Of a DNA stretch of 64,000 nt, positions 25,701 to 34,958 are shown one piece after another. The DNA is from Lepeophtheirus salmonis. Its lineage: Eukaryota > Arthropoda > Copepoda > Siphonostomatoida > Caligidae. The DNA lies in NCBI RefSeq assembly GCF_016086655.4, contig NC_052132.2, positions 19,222,805-19,286,804 of the forward strand, read 5' to 3'. The notes under the pieces were generated by a model. The model ran no database searches and was not told the DNA's origin. It worked only from the letters and a program-made list of their open reading frames with translations. Position 1 is the first letter of the stretch. Each line of letters starts with the position of its first letter. Both the position numbers and the translations under genes were made by a program.

Positions 25701-26306
25701 TTAAAACCCTTTTATAATACTTCGATGATTCTGTGAAGTTGATGGAAGGTATCGGATTTCTTCCCCTGCAAAATTCCATGACTCACATCCTGATTTAAGA
25801 ATTTTCATTGTGAGAGAGACATAGCGGGCTGAAGCTGCCAAGATGATACCTCTCAACTCATCTTCCCGAATAGGCTGATAGTTAGTTAGTCGGCTGGCAA
25901 TGAGGGCTCTACAATTAAGAATTGCAAAGTCCAGAGCCCTTGATACCTCAGAAGTTCCACCCTTTTTCTTTGAAATTCCAAAAAGAACAAGAGCTTTAAC
26001 ATATTTTTCTTCCCCATTCGTCAGCCCTTTTAGATTTATAGATACAAAATATTTTAGGATATAGATGGCAGGGTAGTCAACAAACTCATGAAGTGGGTGA
26101 TTATATATTTTTCCACAGTCCTTGCAGGGCCGTATATATTTAATACAATCTGTGGATATTTGTAACTGCACGGTAAACTTTTTATCATCATTTATTCCCC
26201 TCAGAGAAGACACTATTTTTCTTTTCCAACCCATAAGGAGGCCCAAACACTTACTATGCAGCCCCCAGAGTTCATTCACAGCTGCATCAAAATTTAGGGG
26301 GACCAT
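25701..26306 (-). CDS. Uninterrupted 201-codon frame, unknown protein
   Basis: This is by far the longest open frame in the window. It is a single open frame from an ATG at 26306 to a stop at 25701, in a region where chance frames rarely exceed 80-90 codons. Its codons are noticeably less AT-rich than the flanks. The predicted protein (~22.6 kDa) looks soluble, with no signal peptide or membrane segment. It contains a paired Cys motif (CKDCGK, about residue 82, which could bind metal but is not diagnostic), a basic KKKGG stretch near residue 133, and a mostly helical-looking second half (EDELRGIILAASARYVSLTM). The frame stays open about 17 codons upstream of the ATG, so an upstream exon cannot be excluded. 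AATAAATATT, just downstream of the stop on the minus strand, could serve as a polyadenylation signal. I do not recognise the family. It lies 1.1 kb from a transposon-like element and could be either a host exon or cargo of another mobile element. Confidence 0.55.
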   Translation of the reverse strand: MVPLNFDAAVNELWGLHSKCLGLLMGWKRKIVSSLRGINDDKKFTVQLQISTDCIKYIRPCKDCGKIYNHPLHEFVDYPAIYILKYFVSINLKGLTNGEEKYVKALVLFGISKKKGGTSEVSRALDFAILNCRALIASRLTNYQPIREDELRGIILAASARYVSLTMKILKSGCESWNFAGEEIRYLPSTSQNHRSIIKGF

Positions 26307-26472
26307 CTTAACGTCCCATATATATAAATAATTTATATGACCATTTATTTAGAGAGAGTAAACCATATTTAATGGTTCAAATGCAAACAATATATGAATG
26401 TTGGTAAATAAATCCGTTATTCAATATTCTCTTTCAAAATCAATTGACGTAAAATCTGATATATGTTTCTAG
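26307..26472. promoter_or_regulatory. Upstream flank of the 201-codon frame
   Basis: The AT-rich segment just upstream of the minus-strand ATG contains tatttatatatatggg (minus strand, about 26316-26331), which could be a TATA-like element. It is equally explained by base composition. Confidence 0.15.
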
Positions 26473-26850
26473 ATGAAGTATGCCCAACCCGTAGCTTAAT
26501 GTCTAGGTGTAGCCCACAACTCATTCTCACCTCCAGGCGTAATTTTTAATCCTTCTAAAATAAAGGATAAGTTTGAAAACTTATAACTGTGGGGAAAAAA
26601 AAATTAGGATTTAAAAAAAGGTAATTTGATCAAATTATGCAGCAGAGTAAAAATTTAATTTTCTCTCAAACCAAGCCTACCCCACCTACAATGTAATCCT
26701 GCACACACCGCTAAACAAGGTTGCCAGATTGGCCTTTTTTGTAGTACTTTGGCCTTGAAAAAATAAAATTGAGTTAATACGTGCTGTGGCTAATTATTAT
26801 ATTTCAATTGTCAACACAGACCATAATATTAAAAGGTTGGACATTCCTGC
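26473..26850. mobile_element. Small non-autonomous hAT-like element (tentative)
   Basis: The right end reads aaaaggttggacattcctgc and is followed by cctaga. Its reverse complement, gcaggaatgtccaacctttt, resembles common hAT ends. The left end near 26473-26490 (tgaagtatgcccaaccc) matches it imperfectly. Tctaga-like and cctaga-like flanks could be remnants of an 8-bp target duplication. The interior (~375 bp) has no coding capacity. Confidence 0.4.
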
Positions 26851-27006
26851 CCTAGACTATCCCGTTTCATCTTAATAGGGTTCTCCTCCTGTACAAATAC
26901 CTTTTTTTTACAACAAACAATCAAAAAACTGACTTTGACAAAGTTTGAGGCATCTCACGTACTTTTTGATGTGGTTCAGGCCATTTTTCTTAGAAAATAA
27001 TATTTC

Positions 27007-27165
27007 ATTTTTAGTATTTGGTTTATCAGTTATAAATATTATACACTTGGATATAAGAAGTTTAAGATTTACTGAATGTTTTCAGATTTTTGCAAATCTT
27101 AATCCCTTTAATTTATTCGAACAAAGTACATAATACTTTTAACCGATAAACCAAATATTAAAAAT
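27007..27165. repeat. Foldback (inverted) repeat
   Basis: The left arm at 27007-27031 (atttttagtatttggtttat and on) pairs with 27141-27165 (aaccgataaaccaaatatta and on) with two mismatches in about 25. The pairing continues inward more weakly for about 20 bases. It could be a miniature inverted-repeat element or a hairpin-forming transcript. It lies about 260 bp outside the large element that begins near 27421. Confidence 0.5.
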
Positions 27166-27420
27166 ACATAAAGAATAAGATACTGTTAAAATGCTAAATT
27201 TTGTAAATTAAACATGTCAGTTAACAATTATTATGATTCAAAGCTAGGAAATAACTTTCAAAATAGACATTTTTCCTATCTTTAAGAGCAATAAGGCAGC
27301 TGTTACGAAAATTATAAACCTAATAAATCTCAATATTTATACTCTTGACACCCAAAACATAGAAAAAAAGTACTGGAATCATAATAATAAATTTTTTTTT
27401 TATTATTTATCATATGACTG

Positions 27421-27600
27421 GGGCGTTAGACATGTTCAAATTTTAACTTTTTTTTCAAACCTTTTAATATTTGACTTTTTCCCGTTCTCCAAGCTTTATA
27501 AAAACTAAATATACCAGTCATTTGGATTTTGGAGGCCCGCTATGCCTGCTGCATGATCCTTTAAAATTTATTGTGGGTGGTTGTAAAAAAAAGCCAAATA
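27421..27600 (+). repeat. Left long inverted repeat of the 3.25 kb element
   Basis: It is the inverted counterpart of 30488-30676. The best conserved core is 27436-27562, where long runs match with few substitutions. It contains ggaggcccgctatgcctgc. Confidence 0.85.
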
Positions 27601-27717
27601 AGTTCATATTAAGTTATTATTATCTTATAATTATAACATAACATTCTAGAAATATTATTAATGATTTAAATTAAATTTCTTAAAACTTATATATTTATGT
27701 ATATGGTATTCCACAAC

Positions 27718-29930
27718 TTGTATTAAACAGTTTCTCTGCTTTTGGGGGTGGTAATCCTAGTTACAAAGTAACTCATGAGTTTTACGCCTCTTTCAGCAAT
27801 ATCTATGGTCACTTTTAATAACTTAACCAATTCCCATACTGCTCTAGCGTTTTCATTATTTTCCCAGGTATCAACCGGTGGGAATAAGCCAATCACTTTT
27901 CAAGCTGAGAGCGTCAAAAAGAAAATGTGACTTAGGTCCTACCAAGTCTTTGAGAGATGCAACTTGAGTAATGACTGGAAAAACTGGCTTGCCTTTTCTA
28001 TAACACTCCACCTTTTCGGTTTTTGATAGCTTGATTTCCAGCTTTTGTTTTATAGGCGTTGTTATGCTCTCATGTGAAATGAATAAGGTAAATGGTACTA
28101 ATTCCTGAGTGGGGTACCAACCGTGATTTCTCATTTTCTTCAGAACAGAGGTTGCGAGTTCATTATCAATATGTTGATAGTGAAGCATGATTCTTAATCA
28201 ATTGCAAATCGTTGATAGGAGCATCGGCGGTAGATTTTCCTCATATCTAGTACTTTGTATAAAATAAAGTCAGGAATGTATTTATTCTCCCTAGTTTAAT
28301 AACGGTGTCCTTTCCGTATTTTAGTTCATTTGAGGACATTAACATTTTCATATCATATATATTCTTAGCTATCCAACGGGCTTGATGAATTGCACTGGGC
28401 TTCGTCCAACGAATACCTAAACTTGGTTTCTTACCCAAAATAATCAGGTACAGCTCTGCTACTTCTCTGAAGTCTTCCCTTTGAGATGTCTTCTCTAGAA
28501 AATTGTTTATGGCATTAATTGATTTTTTCTTTATTGGATCCAAATTTTTTTCAACATTGGGTAAAATTCTCGGATTGTCCTTATCTAACATGTGCCAAAC
28601 TTTTTTTTTTTATTTACCAAACATTGTTTTATCGGGGCCCTGAATCTTACTAAAAATAGCCTCCCATGCTCCTCCAATTATCACCTCTGATACATGATGT
28701 TTGTAATCGAAGTAGAAAACTTTTTACCCAAGTTTGTCTTCAATCAGTTGTTGATGCCACTATTGCTAGCTGTTGTGTCAAATCCTAGACCAACAACGTT
28801 GTTTTTCAGGTACCATGTTTCCAATAGGTCCAATGTAGCCTTGCATTTTGGAAGTCTGGTGGAACTTGTTATGAAAGGATCATCGAGCAATTTCCCTTCC
28901 TCGTACTGTGGAGCACCTGAGACGAATACAGCGAGACTATTAACAGGGCAATTCTTAGCATGAATTTCCCTTAAAAGTTTGCCATTCCAGTCTAATGTAC
29001 AATATTTTGGAGAATCTTTCTGAAAGCTATTTATGTTTATTTGGAACTATTTCGTCTATTTGTTGAGGTGGATAAGTTAAAGTGGTTAAGATCTGCACCT
29101 CCTGCTTTTAATACTGCAGATACCATGGCTGTAGTTTGGTGCTTTGATAACCAATCTGCAGTACTGCAAATATCTTCATTGTTAAGAACTGATTGAGGAA
29201 ATTTGAGATCAATTGTTTTAGGGTTTGATGAGAATCCCTTGGTTATCATCGAATCCTCTCTAGAAAAAGAACCTTTACATTTCACTGGATCTTCATCTCT
29301 TATGATATCCTCAAGTTCTGTTGATGCAGAGGGCACTTGTGTTGAGATTCTATCTTGCCTTTGTTCACGAAAGCTCTTGTCTGTCAACTTTTTGTCAAAA
29401 ATCTTATCATGCCCTAACATGTTTGACTGTCAGGTTGTCTGTTGATCCAAGTATTATTTAAGATCCTCATCTTTGTCCTGATTTGAAAGTAGTCGATTCC
29501 TTCTAATTTCATCCAAGGAGTCTTTATAACCCAATATCAAATAGTTTCTCCAAATCTTTTGAAAACTCAATTGGTTTCCTTTTATCGAGTTCAGTATCTC
29601 TTTTCTTATTTTTGACAATTTTTTTGTACCTTTCATTGATCATCTTAAAAAAAATTACTGCATTTTTTACGGAACGTGTTTTTATTCTCGCCATCCGATA
29701 TCATTATTTGTAATCGGATTCATTATATGCAAAAAATACTGAAAAATCTGACGATTTGTCGGAAGTTGAGATTCCCTGATGCTGGAGCTGGGTTGTCCAA
29801 TGAGGTATACATCACTGTGTGCTCTTGTGGAAGGATTTAATACTTTTGTTCGTATCTCCACCGACTCATCCTGATAACGTATCTTGCCTACCACTTTTCC
29901 GCTCTGAAGTTCTTGTTCAAATGAGATATC
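27718..29930 (-). pseudogene. Transposase-like gene of the invertebrate FDTTASN/HH family, decayed
   Basis: The minus-strand frames line up in order with a family of ~700-800 residue proteins that I recognise from arthropods and cnidarians. The N-terminal region (29930-29690; IRESQLPTNRQIFQYF) leads into a Lys-rich helical segment (KMINERYKK, LSKIRKEI, about 29650-29580). Next come TTAMVSAVLKAGGADL and NHFNLSTSTNRR (about 29140-29050), CTLDWNGKLL (about 29000) and SLAVFVSGAPQYEEGKLL (about 28930). The likely catalytic motif is GLGFDTTASNSG (about 28755-28790), followed by YKHHVSEVIIGGAWEAIF (about 28650-28710). The C-terminal half contains KPSAIHQARWIAKN (28360-28400), NHGWYPTQELVPFTLF (about 28070-28130), GPKSHFLFDAL (about 27920) and IDIAERGVKLM (27775-27810), with a stop at about 27718. 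Damage includes at least two in-frame stops near 29425-29450 and frameshifts near 29620, 29690, 29030, 28600, 28220 and 27880. No ATG starts the N-terminal frame, so a 5' exon may lie upstream. The conserved Asp and His pair are consistent with an RNase-H-fold transposase; that is inference. Confidence 0.75.
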
Positions 29931-30177
29931 TCAGTAGTTAACTAATATTCATATAAAGTAGAGCAACCAAAATAAAATATAAAGAAAATTAATAACAGAG
30001 TACCCAATAAATTAATGTGTCATATTTAAAAACAAAGAAAACATTCAGTGTTCAGATTGCACTCAAAAGTACTTCGATGTATTTATTTTGATAGTAACTA
30101 AATAAATACACAAATCATAAAACAAAGAAAAGTACATTGAAGATATTATTTATGTGTATGTTACAAACAATTTATTC

Positions 30178-30419
30178 ATGGGCATAAATAAAGGGTTAAT
30201 AACATATTTACATAAATTGAAGCACAGTTTATTGGCTTTGATTTGTATATAATTCTATTTTTGTATACATATACGTCTAGATAATAATAACTTAGGAGAA
30301 CACCTAAAAAAGACAGGGGAAAAATATAAAAACAAGCATTTTTTTATATCTGGTGTAAAATATATCAATGGGCACAAATAATTATTCAAATTGAAGCACA
30401 GTTTATTGGCTTTGATTTG
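30178..30419 (+). repeat. Internal direct repeat within the 3.25 kb element
   Basis: A 32-base stretch beginning aaattgaagcacagtttatt is identical at 30214-30245 and 30388-30419. It is preceded in both places by a related atgggca-aaata block (30178-30190 and 30368-30380). It lies between the gene and the right inverted repeat, where transposase-binding or promoter sequences would be expected. Confidence 0.7.
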
Positions 30420-30487
30420 ATACCCATATCAATGCTATATGATAAGCCATTGCGAAACTATAGTATAAAGAATACAAAAAAGTCAGG

Positions 30488-30676
30488 TTCTATTTTTTGC
30501 CCTTTTTTAGAGACACCCACAAAAAAGTTTAAAGGCCCATGCGGCAGGCATAGCGGGCCTCCAAAATCCAAATGACTATTATATTTAGTTTCTATAGACC
30601 TTGAAGAATGGGGAAAAGTCAAATATTAAAAGGTTTGAAAAAAAAGTTAAAATTTAAACAGGTCTATTGGGGGTGT
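30488..30676 (-). repeat. Right long inverted repeat of the 3.25 kb element
   Basis: The reverse complement matches 27421-27600. Shared ggaggcccgctatgcctgc and aaaccttttaatatttgac make the relation unambiguous. Differences are mostly scattered substitutions and small indels. Confidence 0.85.
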
Positions 30677-30966
30677 ATATTTGGTATGGAAAAAATACAG
30701 TTTGACGATTTAAAAGAATGGTTGGTGCGTATGCTCCTTTTTCTCTATTTTTTTTTTTTTACTTCTTTAAAACATCATCGTGCTGCTGATATATCCCTCT
30801 GTGAAATATATATCGCCAATTAATGGTGTCAAGTGTTTTATAATAAAATAGTTATAATATTTTCCGTGCACTAATCCTATTTTAAAATGTAGAAGTTTCC
30901 TTATTTATAGCAGTAACTCAATTTTTATCTATTGTTCCTGAAATTGCACTGATCGAGTAAAGATTA

Positions 30967-31162
30967 TAGTATTACATTGACTCCATTCGACCTATGACTT
31001 GTCTTTGAAGTCCATATATATTTATAAAAAATTACCTTCTCTAGGAACGACCGATACGCTAACCTACGCCCATTAAATTTAAGAGAATAATTTCTCCTTA
31101 GTACGTTGTCTATTAAGCACGATGTTCAATAGTAGTCAATTTTCTTCCCCCAATTGTATAAG
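30967..31162 (+). repeat. Dispersed repeat A, copy 2
   Basis: It matches 7149-7356 over about 200 bp in the same orientation, with roughly two thirds or more identity judged by eye. It shares cttgtctttgaag and the gaacgaccga block. Non-coding. Confidence 0.6.
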
Positions 31163-31800
31163 AGGCAGTTGATGTTAATTCAGTTATAACTCCTGCTATA
31201 ACATATGAGTTACTCGATAGCATAAATATAGGGACTATGCAACTACCTAATATTTAAAATAAGTACCTTAATAAAGAAATTATGATCTTGTCTCATTTTA
31301 AATTCAAATGAGTGTAAATCATCTATATTCCTTTTGAAACGTAAAGTGCATAAATAGGTGAATTAAAATATTAATGTAACTTCTCTTAATTATATTCCTT
31401 CATAAAAAGTTTTAGTAACATTCGGCTAAAAAAAATGATTCTATTAAAAAAACTTATTTTTAAAACCTTATATGTTAACAGTTTTTTTATCTCAGATAAA
31501 AAAAATTTACATAGATAAATGACAGTTTCAAAATATATTTTTTTTAATATAATTTTCGTCGCAACATATGAAAAAGTTTACTTGTGTTTTTTCATTCGAA
31601 ACATTACATGAATTTCATTCGATGTACATAGTCTTTTATTTAAAGATGTTCAATAAATGTATACTCGTATGTTTAAAGAAGAAGAAGGGAGATCTTTTTT
31701 TTTTTTAGGACAACGTATACACATATGTTAACGTTAGTTTTAGTAATTAAAACGGTATGTGTCTTCTTTTTCTTTAAAGGAAGAAAAAAAAACTATTTTG
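31163..31800. other. AT-rich DNA without recognisable genes
   Basis: Nothing supportable was seen. Confidence 0.45.
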
Positions 31801-31819
31801 ACATATAAAAGAAGAAATT

Positions 31820-31905
31820 ATATATCTGGTGCGTCAACATCAAAACAATCTTGAACAAAAATAAAGCAAAGTTAGTTATTTTTAATTAATATACATGCGT
31901 GTGCA
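31820..31905 (+). repeat. Dispersed repeat C, left piece of copy 1
   Basis: The block tggtgcgtcaacatcaaaac matches tggtgtgtcaacataaaaac at about 40030. The second shared block of this repeat lies at 32590-32680 here and at 40290-40370 in the other copy. Confidence 0.5.
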
Positions 31906-31984
31906 GCAATACGTGAAACCATACTTGATATTAATTTTATCATTAATATGAAAAGTTTATTTTTTGACATTCTGGTTCAGCCAT

Positions 31985-32405
31985 TGGTTGTGCATAAAGA
32001 AACAATAATAAACATTTCGTCATTTTGAGTGAGCAAAAAGCCAAAAGATATGACATTTCAGATCCCTTAGATACTAAAGTTGAGGTAGCGAGGATTATGG
32101 ATATTATGAAGTGTTCCAGCAGCCAGGTCTTTTAGATGTCCCAGAAAAAGAATGATGTAGAAGAGCTCTACAGTAAAGTAAATGGTGGAGGGCACGATTG
32201 AAAGAGTGATCCGGAGGCCTTGCCCATCTAGGAGAAGAAGATCAAGGAGAACCCTACCAAATCCATGAATTACCTTGCCAACAACTTAATTGTAGCTGCT
32301 AGGACTTTCAGCAGGGCTCTAAAGGGCTAATTGGGATTTTATTCATACATGAGGATCCGAAAATACCACCTTCTGACTGAGTTTAAGAGACCACTTTTTC
32401 TGACA
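31985..32405 (+). mobile_element. Tc1/mariner transposase N-terminal fragment
   Basis: Plus-strand frames starting near 32030 read as the DNA-binding region of a Tc1/mariner transposase. They include SEQKAKRYDISDPLDTK, then (after stops) GGGHD and KKIKENPTKSMNYLANNL, then IVAARTFSRALK and GFYSYMRIRKYHLLTE. The fragment stops abruptly near 32405, before the catalytic core. A C-terminal piece in the same orientation lies at 33056-33130. The two could be halves of one deleted element, although the repeat-C block between them needs explaining. Confidence 0.7.
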
Positions 32406-32584
32406 TACCCTATATTTGTACAATATAAAATACACCCTAATATTTCAAATACATTTTTGAGTTAATTTTATACTTTTTATAAAAAAAAAATTGGGAAGAG
32501 CTAAGGTACACAATAAAATTAGCCATAGTTTAAATCTTTATTTTAGTTAACATGCATTATATTGCATTTAACAAGTTCATTCAA

Positions 32585-32690
32585 ATAAAAGATTTGAATT
32601 TCTTATTTTTTGATTGTGACGATCATTTTTGGCTATTTTATGTTCAATTTGCGATACAGCAAAAGGGTCAATAAAAATAAACCAAATACT
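32585..32690 (+). repeat. Dispersed repeat C, right piece of copy 1
   Basis: The stretch with tttttggctattttatgttc and aatttgcgatacagcaaaag matches about 40300-40370 (ttttggctacttcacattca, then atttgtggcgtctccaaag). Confidence 0.5.
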
Positions 32691-32699
32691 TAAAAAATA

Positions 32700-33055
32700 T
32701 AAAAAGTCCAAATTTTTTGTCATATTTTGGACGGTACAAAAGCCTAAAAAATGGAAAATTTGGACCCAAATAGAACATATTTCACAAAAAGTGCCATATC
32801 ATAAAAAAATGGTTTGAGAGTCATGAAACTTTTCTAAAGTCAGTTAATTTATTGCCCATAGTAACATATAAATATGTAGAAAATATTGTTGTGTAGGTTA
32901 GCAAAAAAATAATCTAAAAACGGTTGAGTCTAGTGACTATATATGTTAAATTACATGATTATGCATATACAGTGTATCCTTGCAAATCGTGAACCAACTT
33001 TCCAAAGCTCAACTATATCAAGATTCTCAATATGTACAAAAAGTAATACAATAAG
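32700..33055. other. AT-rich DNA
   Basis: No recognised feature lies between the repeat-C piece and the transposase tail. Confidence 0.35.
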
Positions 33056-33130
33056 GTTAAGTGCGCCTGCAACAGGTTCAGGTCCAGAATGGAGAAGGTC
33101 ATCGCCACTGAGGGTGCCTACCTTGAGTAG
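33056..33130 (+). mobile_element. Tc1/mariner transposase C-terminal fragment
   Basis: The plus strand reads CACNRFRSRMEKVIATEGAYL and then a TAG stop. This is the typical C-terminus of Tc1/mariner transposases, a Cys..FRxR block followed by a Gly-aromatic ending. No right inverted repeat was identified after it. Confidence 0.65.
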
Positions 33131-33281
33131 AACTCAAAGCCAGAAGTCACACCTTTCAAACAGTTTTTGTATTTTTTGATTTAATCAATTATTAAAGATT
33201 TTAAGTATTGTTTATAATTATTTTGAAATTGTCAAAAAATTAGCGTCAACTCTGTGTAGCCATTTACATTTTATATTTTGG

Positions 33282-33690
33282 ATGTCATACACAAATACAA
33301 ATGATTTTAATGAAATATTAGTAAGCAATATATTATTTATACAAGAAGTATTTGGGGAAAATATCCGATCTCTATCTCTGCCGGATGTGTTTGGACATGA
33401 GAAAAATACAAGTAGTGATCCTAGGCCTAGTCATCATATTTCGGCTAATGATGAAATTTTAAACGAGGAGAACAAACTACATTAAGCCACTAAAGTGTTC
33501 ATCATGAGTGTTCCTATTAAGGGACCGCCTGATACCCCGTATGAAGGTCCATTCAAAATTTTAGAAAAGTACCAAGAGTTCTTTGTTCTGAATAGGAGGG
33601 GAACTCCAACAAAGTAATCCAATTATAGATTGAAAGCTTCCCATGTTTCTCAAAAGCTCTTATTTAAATTTAATTTTTGTATTTTATTTT
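33282..33690 (+). pseudogene. Ty3/gypsy-like pol remnant (integrase tail)
   Basis: One reading frame, interrupted by stops at about 33483 and 33616, contains VFGENIR. It then contains ATKVFIMSVPIKGPP, DTPYEGPFKILEKYQEFFVL, NRRGTPTK and YRLKASHV. This matches the conserved end of Ty3/gypsy integrases, where a PYxGPFKVL motif precedes a phrase like VSIDRLKPAHV. The rest of pol, gag and the long terminal repeats were not found nearby. It is a dead, truncated remnant. Confidence 0.75.
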
Positions 33691-33785
33691 ATAATCTCTA
33701 CTCTCGTGGCTTGGAATCCCGAGCCAAAAAGGGATATATAAATTTAATATACTTAAAATAGTGGATAAATAATTTGACAAAGATA

Positions 33786-34740
33786 GTGTGGCAATCCATT
33801 GAAATCTGAACACATACTAACTCAATAAGTATTGAAAGTTGATTGTTTGAAATCAATTCATAATTCGATATAGTAAACCATAAACAATTCATAATAAAAC
33901 AAAATAAAACTGAGCTTTTTAGCTAACCTACAAGTCGATAAAGTTATATTTGAATCTGATCAACAAATTGCCATTTGTGAATTCTAAACAGTTAGTTGTC
34001 TCCAAGACCATCGTCTACGCCGTCAGCAAGACTCTTTTAAATGAGTCTTTTGTACTCCTTTTTCACTCTTTTGGCCCTCCTACAGACCCCTCGACATGCA
34101 CATTTTGAGTGCATATTATATTGTTGATTTTACTTTGTCATAATAATTATGTATCGAAATGACCATCCACAGCCTTTATCCTAGACCTGAAGCCCTTGCA
34201 GATCTTCTTGACTAATTCCTCCGACAAACCAGCCCACACTTCTCCACAGAAACTTTTAATACCCCTATATTCACATGGGAAAAGGCTCAAGTCCTCCCCT
34301 CAGTGGCGTTCCAGATCCCATAGTCAAAAGTGTTGCAGTATGATGAGGACGAAGCCCATATTAACCAGTGCTAGAAATGCGTTTAGTTGTCTTCGCGCCA
34401 ATTTTGAGTTTTTTTTTTTGTTTGTTTTTTATGCAATGGGATTTCCAGTCTTTCTCTCAAAGCTCTCGTGATGGATCTTCAGCTTTTAATGTTGGTAATG
34501 AGACCCTTGGAGTTGGAAACAATGCGGGAGATCTCGTTATAACTCATTCCCGCGTCAAGAAGCATGGATATACGATTGTTTTTGGTCTCCTTTTCACATT
34601 TCTTTAGTCTAATGGAGAAATTAGTTTTGTCACCATTGTTCGCTTTTTGTGCTTTCCAAGTAGATATTATGGGAAAAATCAGTCCATGGAGCCTTTCTAA
34701 TATGTCATTTACAATTGGTATGGACACGCTGTATATTGTT
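33786..34740 (-). mobile_element. Disrupted Tc1/mariner element, minus-strand transposase
   Basis: The left end near 33786-33812 (gcaatccattgaaatctgaa) resembles the maT-type inverted repeat. Minus-strand frames give an N-terminal part (34727-34479; RISMLLDAGMSYNEISRIV is a helix-turn-helix-like start). A jump then leads to the C-terminal part at about 34370-34150. That part contains YGIWNAT in one frame, then WAGLSEELVKKICKGFRSRI and AVDGHF. The catalytic core is missing. Between 33985 and 34050 a plus-strand stretch (LVVSKTIVYAVSKTLL) looks like a second, unrelated helix-turn-helix remnant, so this may be nested insertions. No right inverted repeat matching the left one was found. Confidence 0.6.
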
Positions 34741-34958
34741 ATATCTAATAAATGATAGATATTTTATGTAAATATACTTACATTAAAAGCATATATATTA
34801 ATTTATTATTAATAAACTAGGACTAATTATATTATAAGAAGTTGAAATTCAATTTGCATCAATAGCCCATTGTTTTATTCATCGGGATAAGTTTAGATGA
34901 ATGTAAAGAAACTATTAATACAAAACTAACAAAAGTGGAACGCAAAGAAAATTATATA

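Larger units (their letters stand above)
27421..30676 (-). mobile_element. ~3.25 kb DNA transposon-like element with long inverted repeats carrying a DTTASN-family gene
   Basis: Two ~180 bp segments, 27421-27600 and 30488-30676, are highly similar inverted copies. Matching blocks include caaaccttttaatatttgac, gtcatttggattttggaggc and ccgctatgcctgc, read on the plus strand at the left and on the reverse complement at the right. The outermost few bases (gggcgttagacatg / cccccaatagacctg) diverge, so exact ends and any target duplication are uncertain. Between the arms lies one decayed minus-strand gene (27718-29930), and about 550 bp of AT-rich DNA with an internal direct repeat lies before the gene. 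Size, inverted ends and a single transposase-like gene are the hallmarks of a cut-and-paste DNA transposon. The gene family is widespread in invertebrate genomes as uncharacterised multicopy proteins. I know of no established superfamily name for it. Confidence 0.75.

Noticed and set aside
30608..30823. 71-codon plus-strand frame
   Set aside because: Its first half lies inside the right inverted repeat of the 3.25 kb element, and the rest is poly-T-derived Phe.
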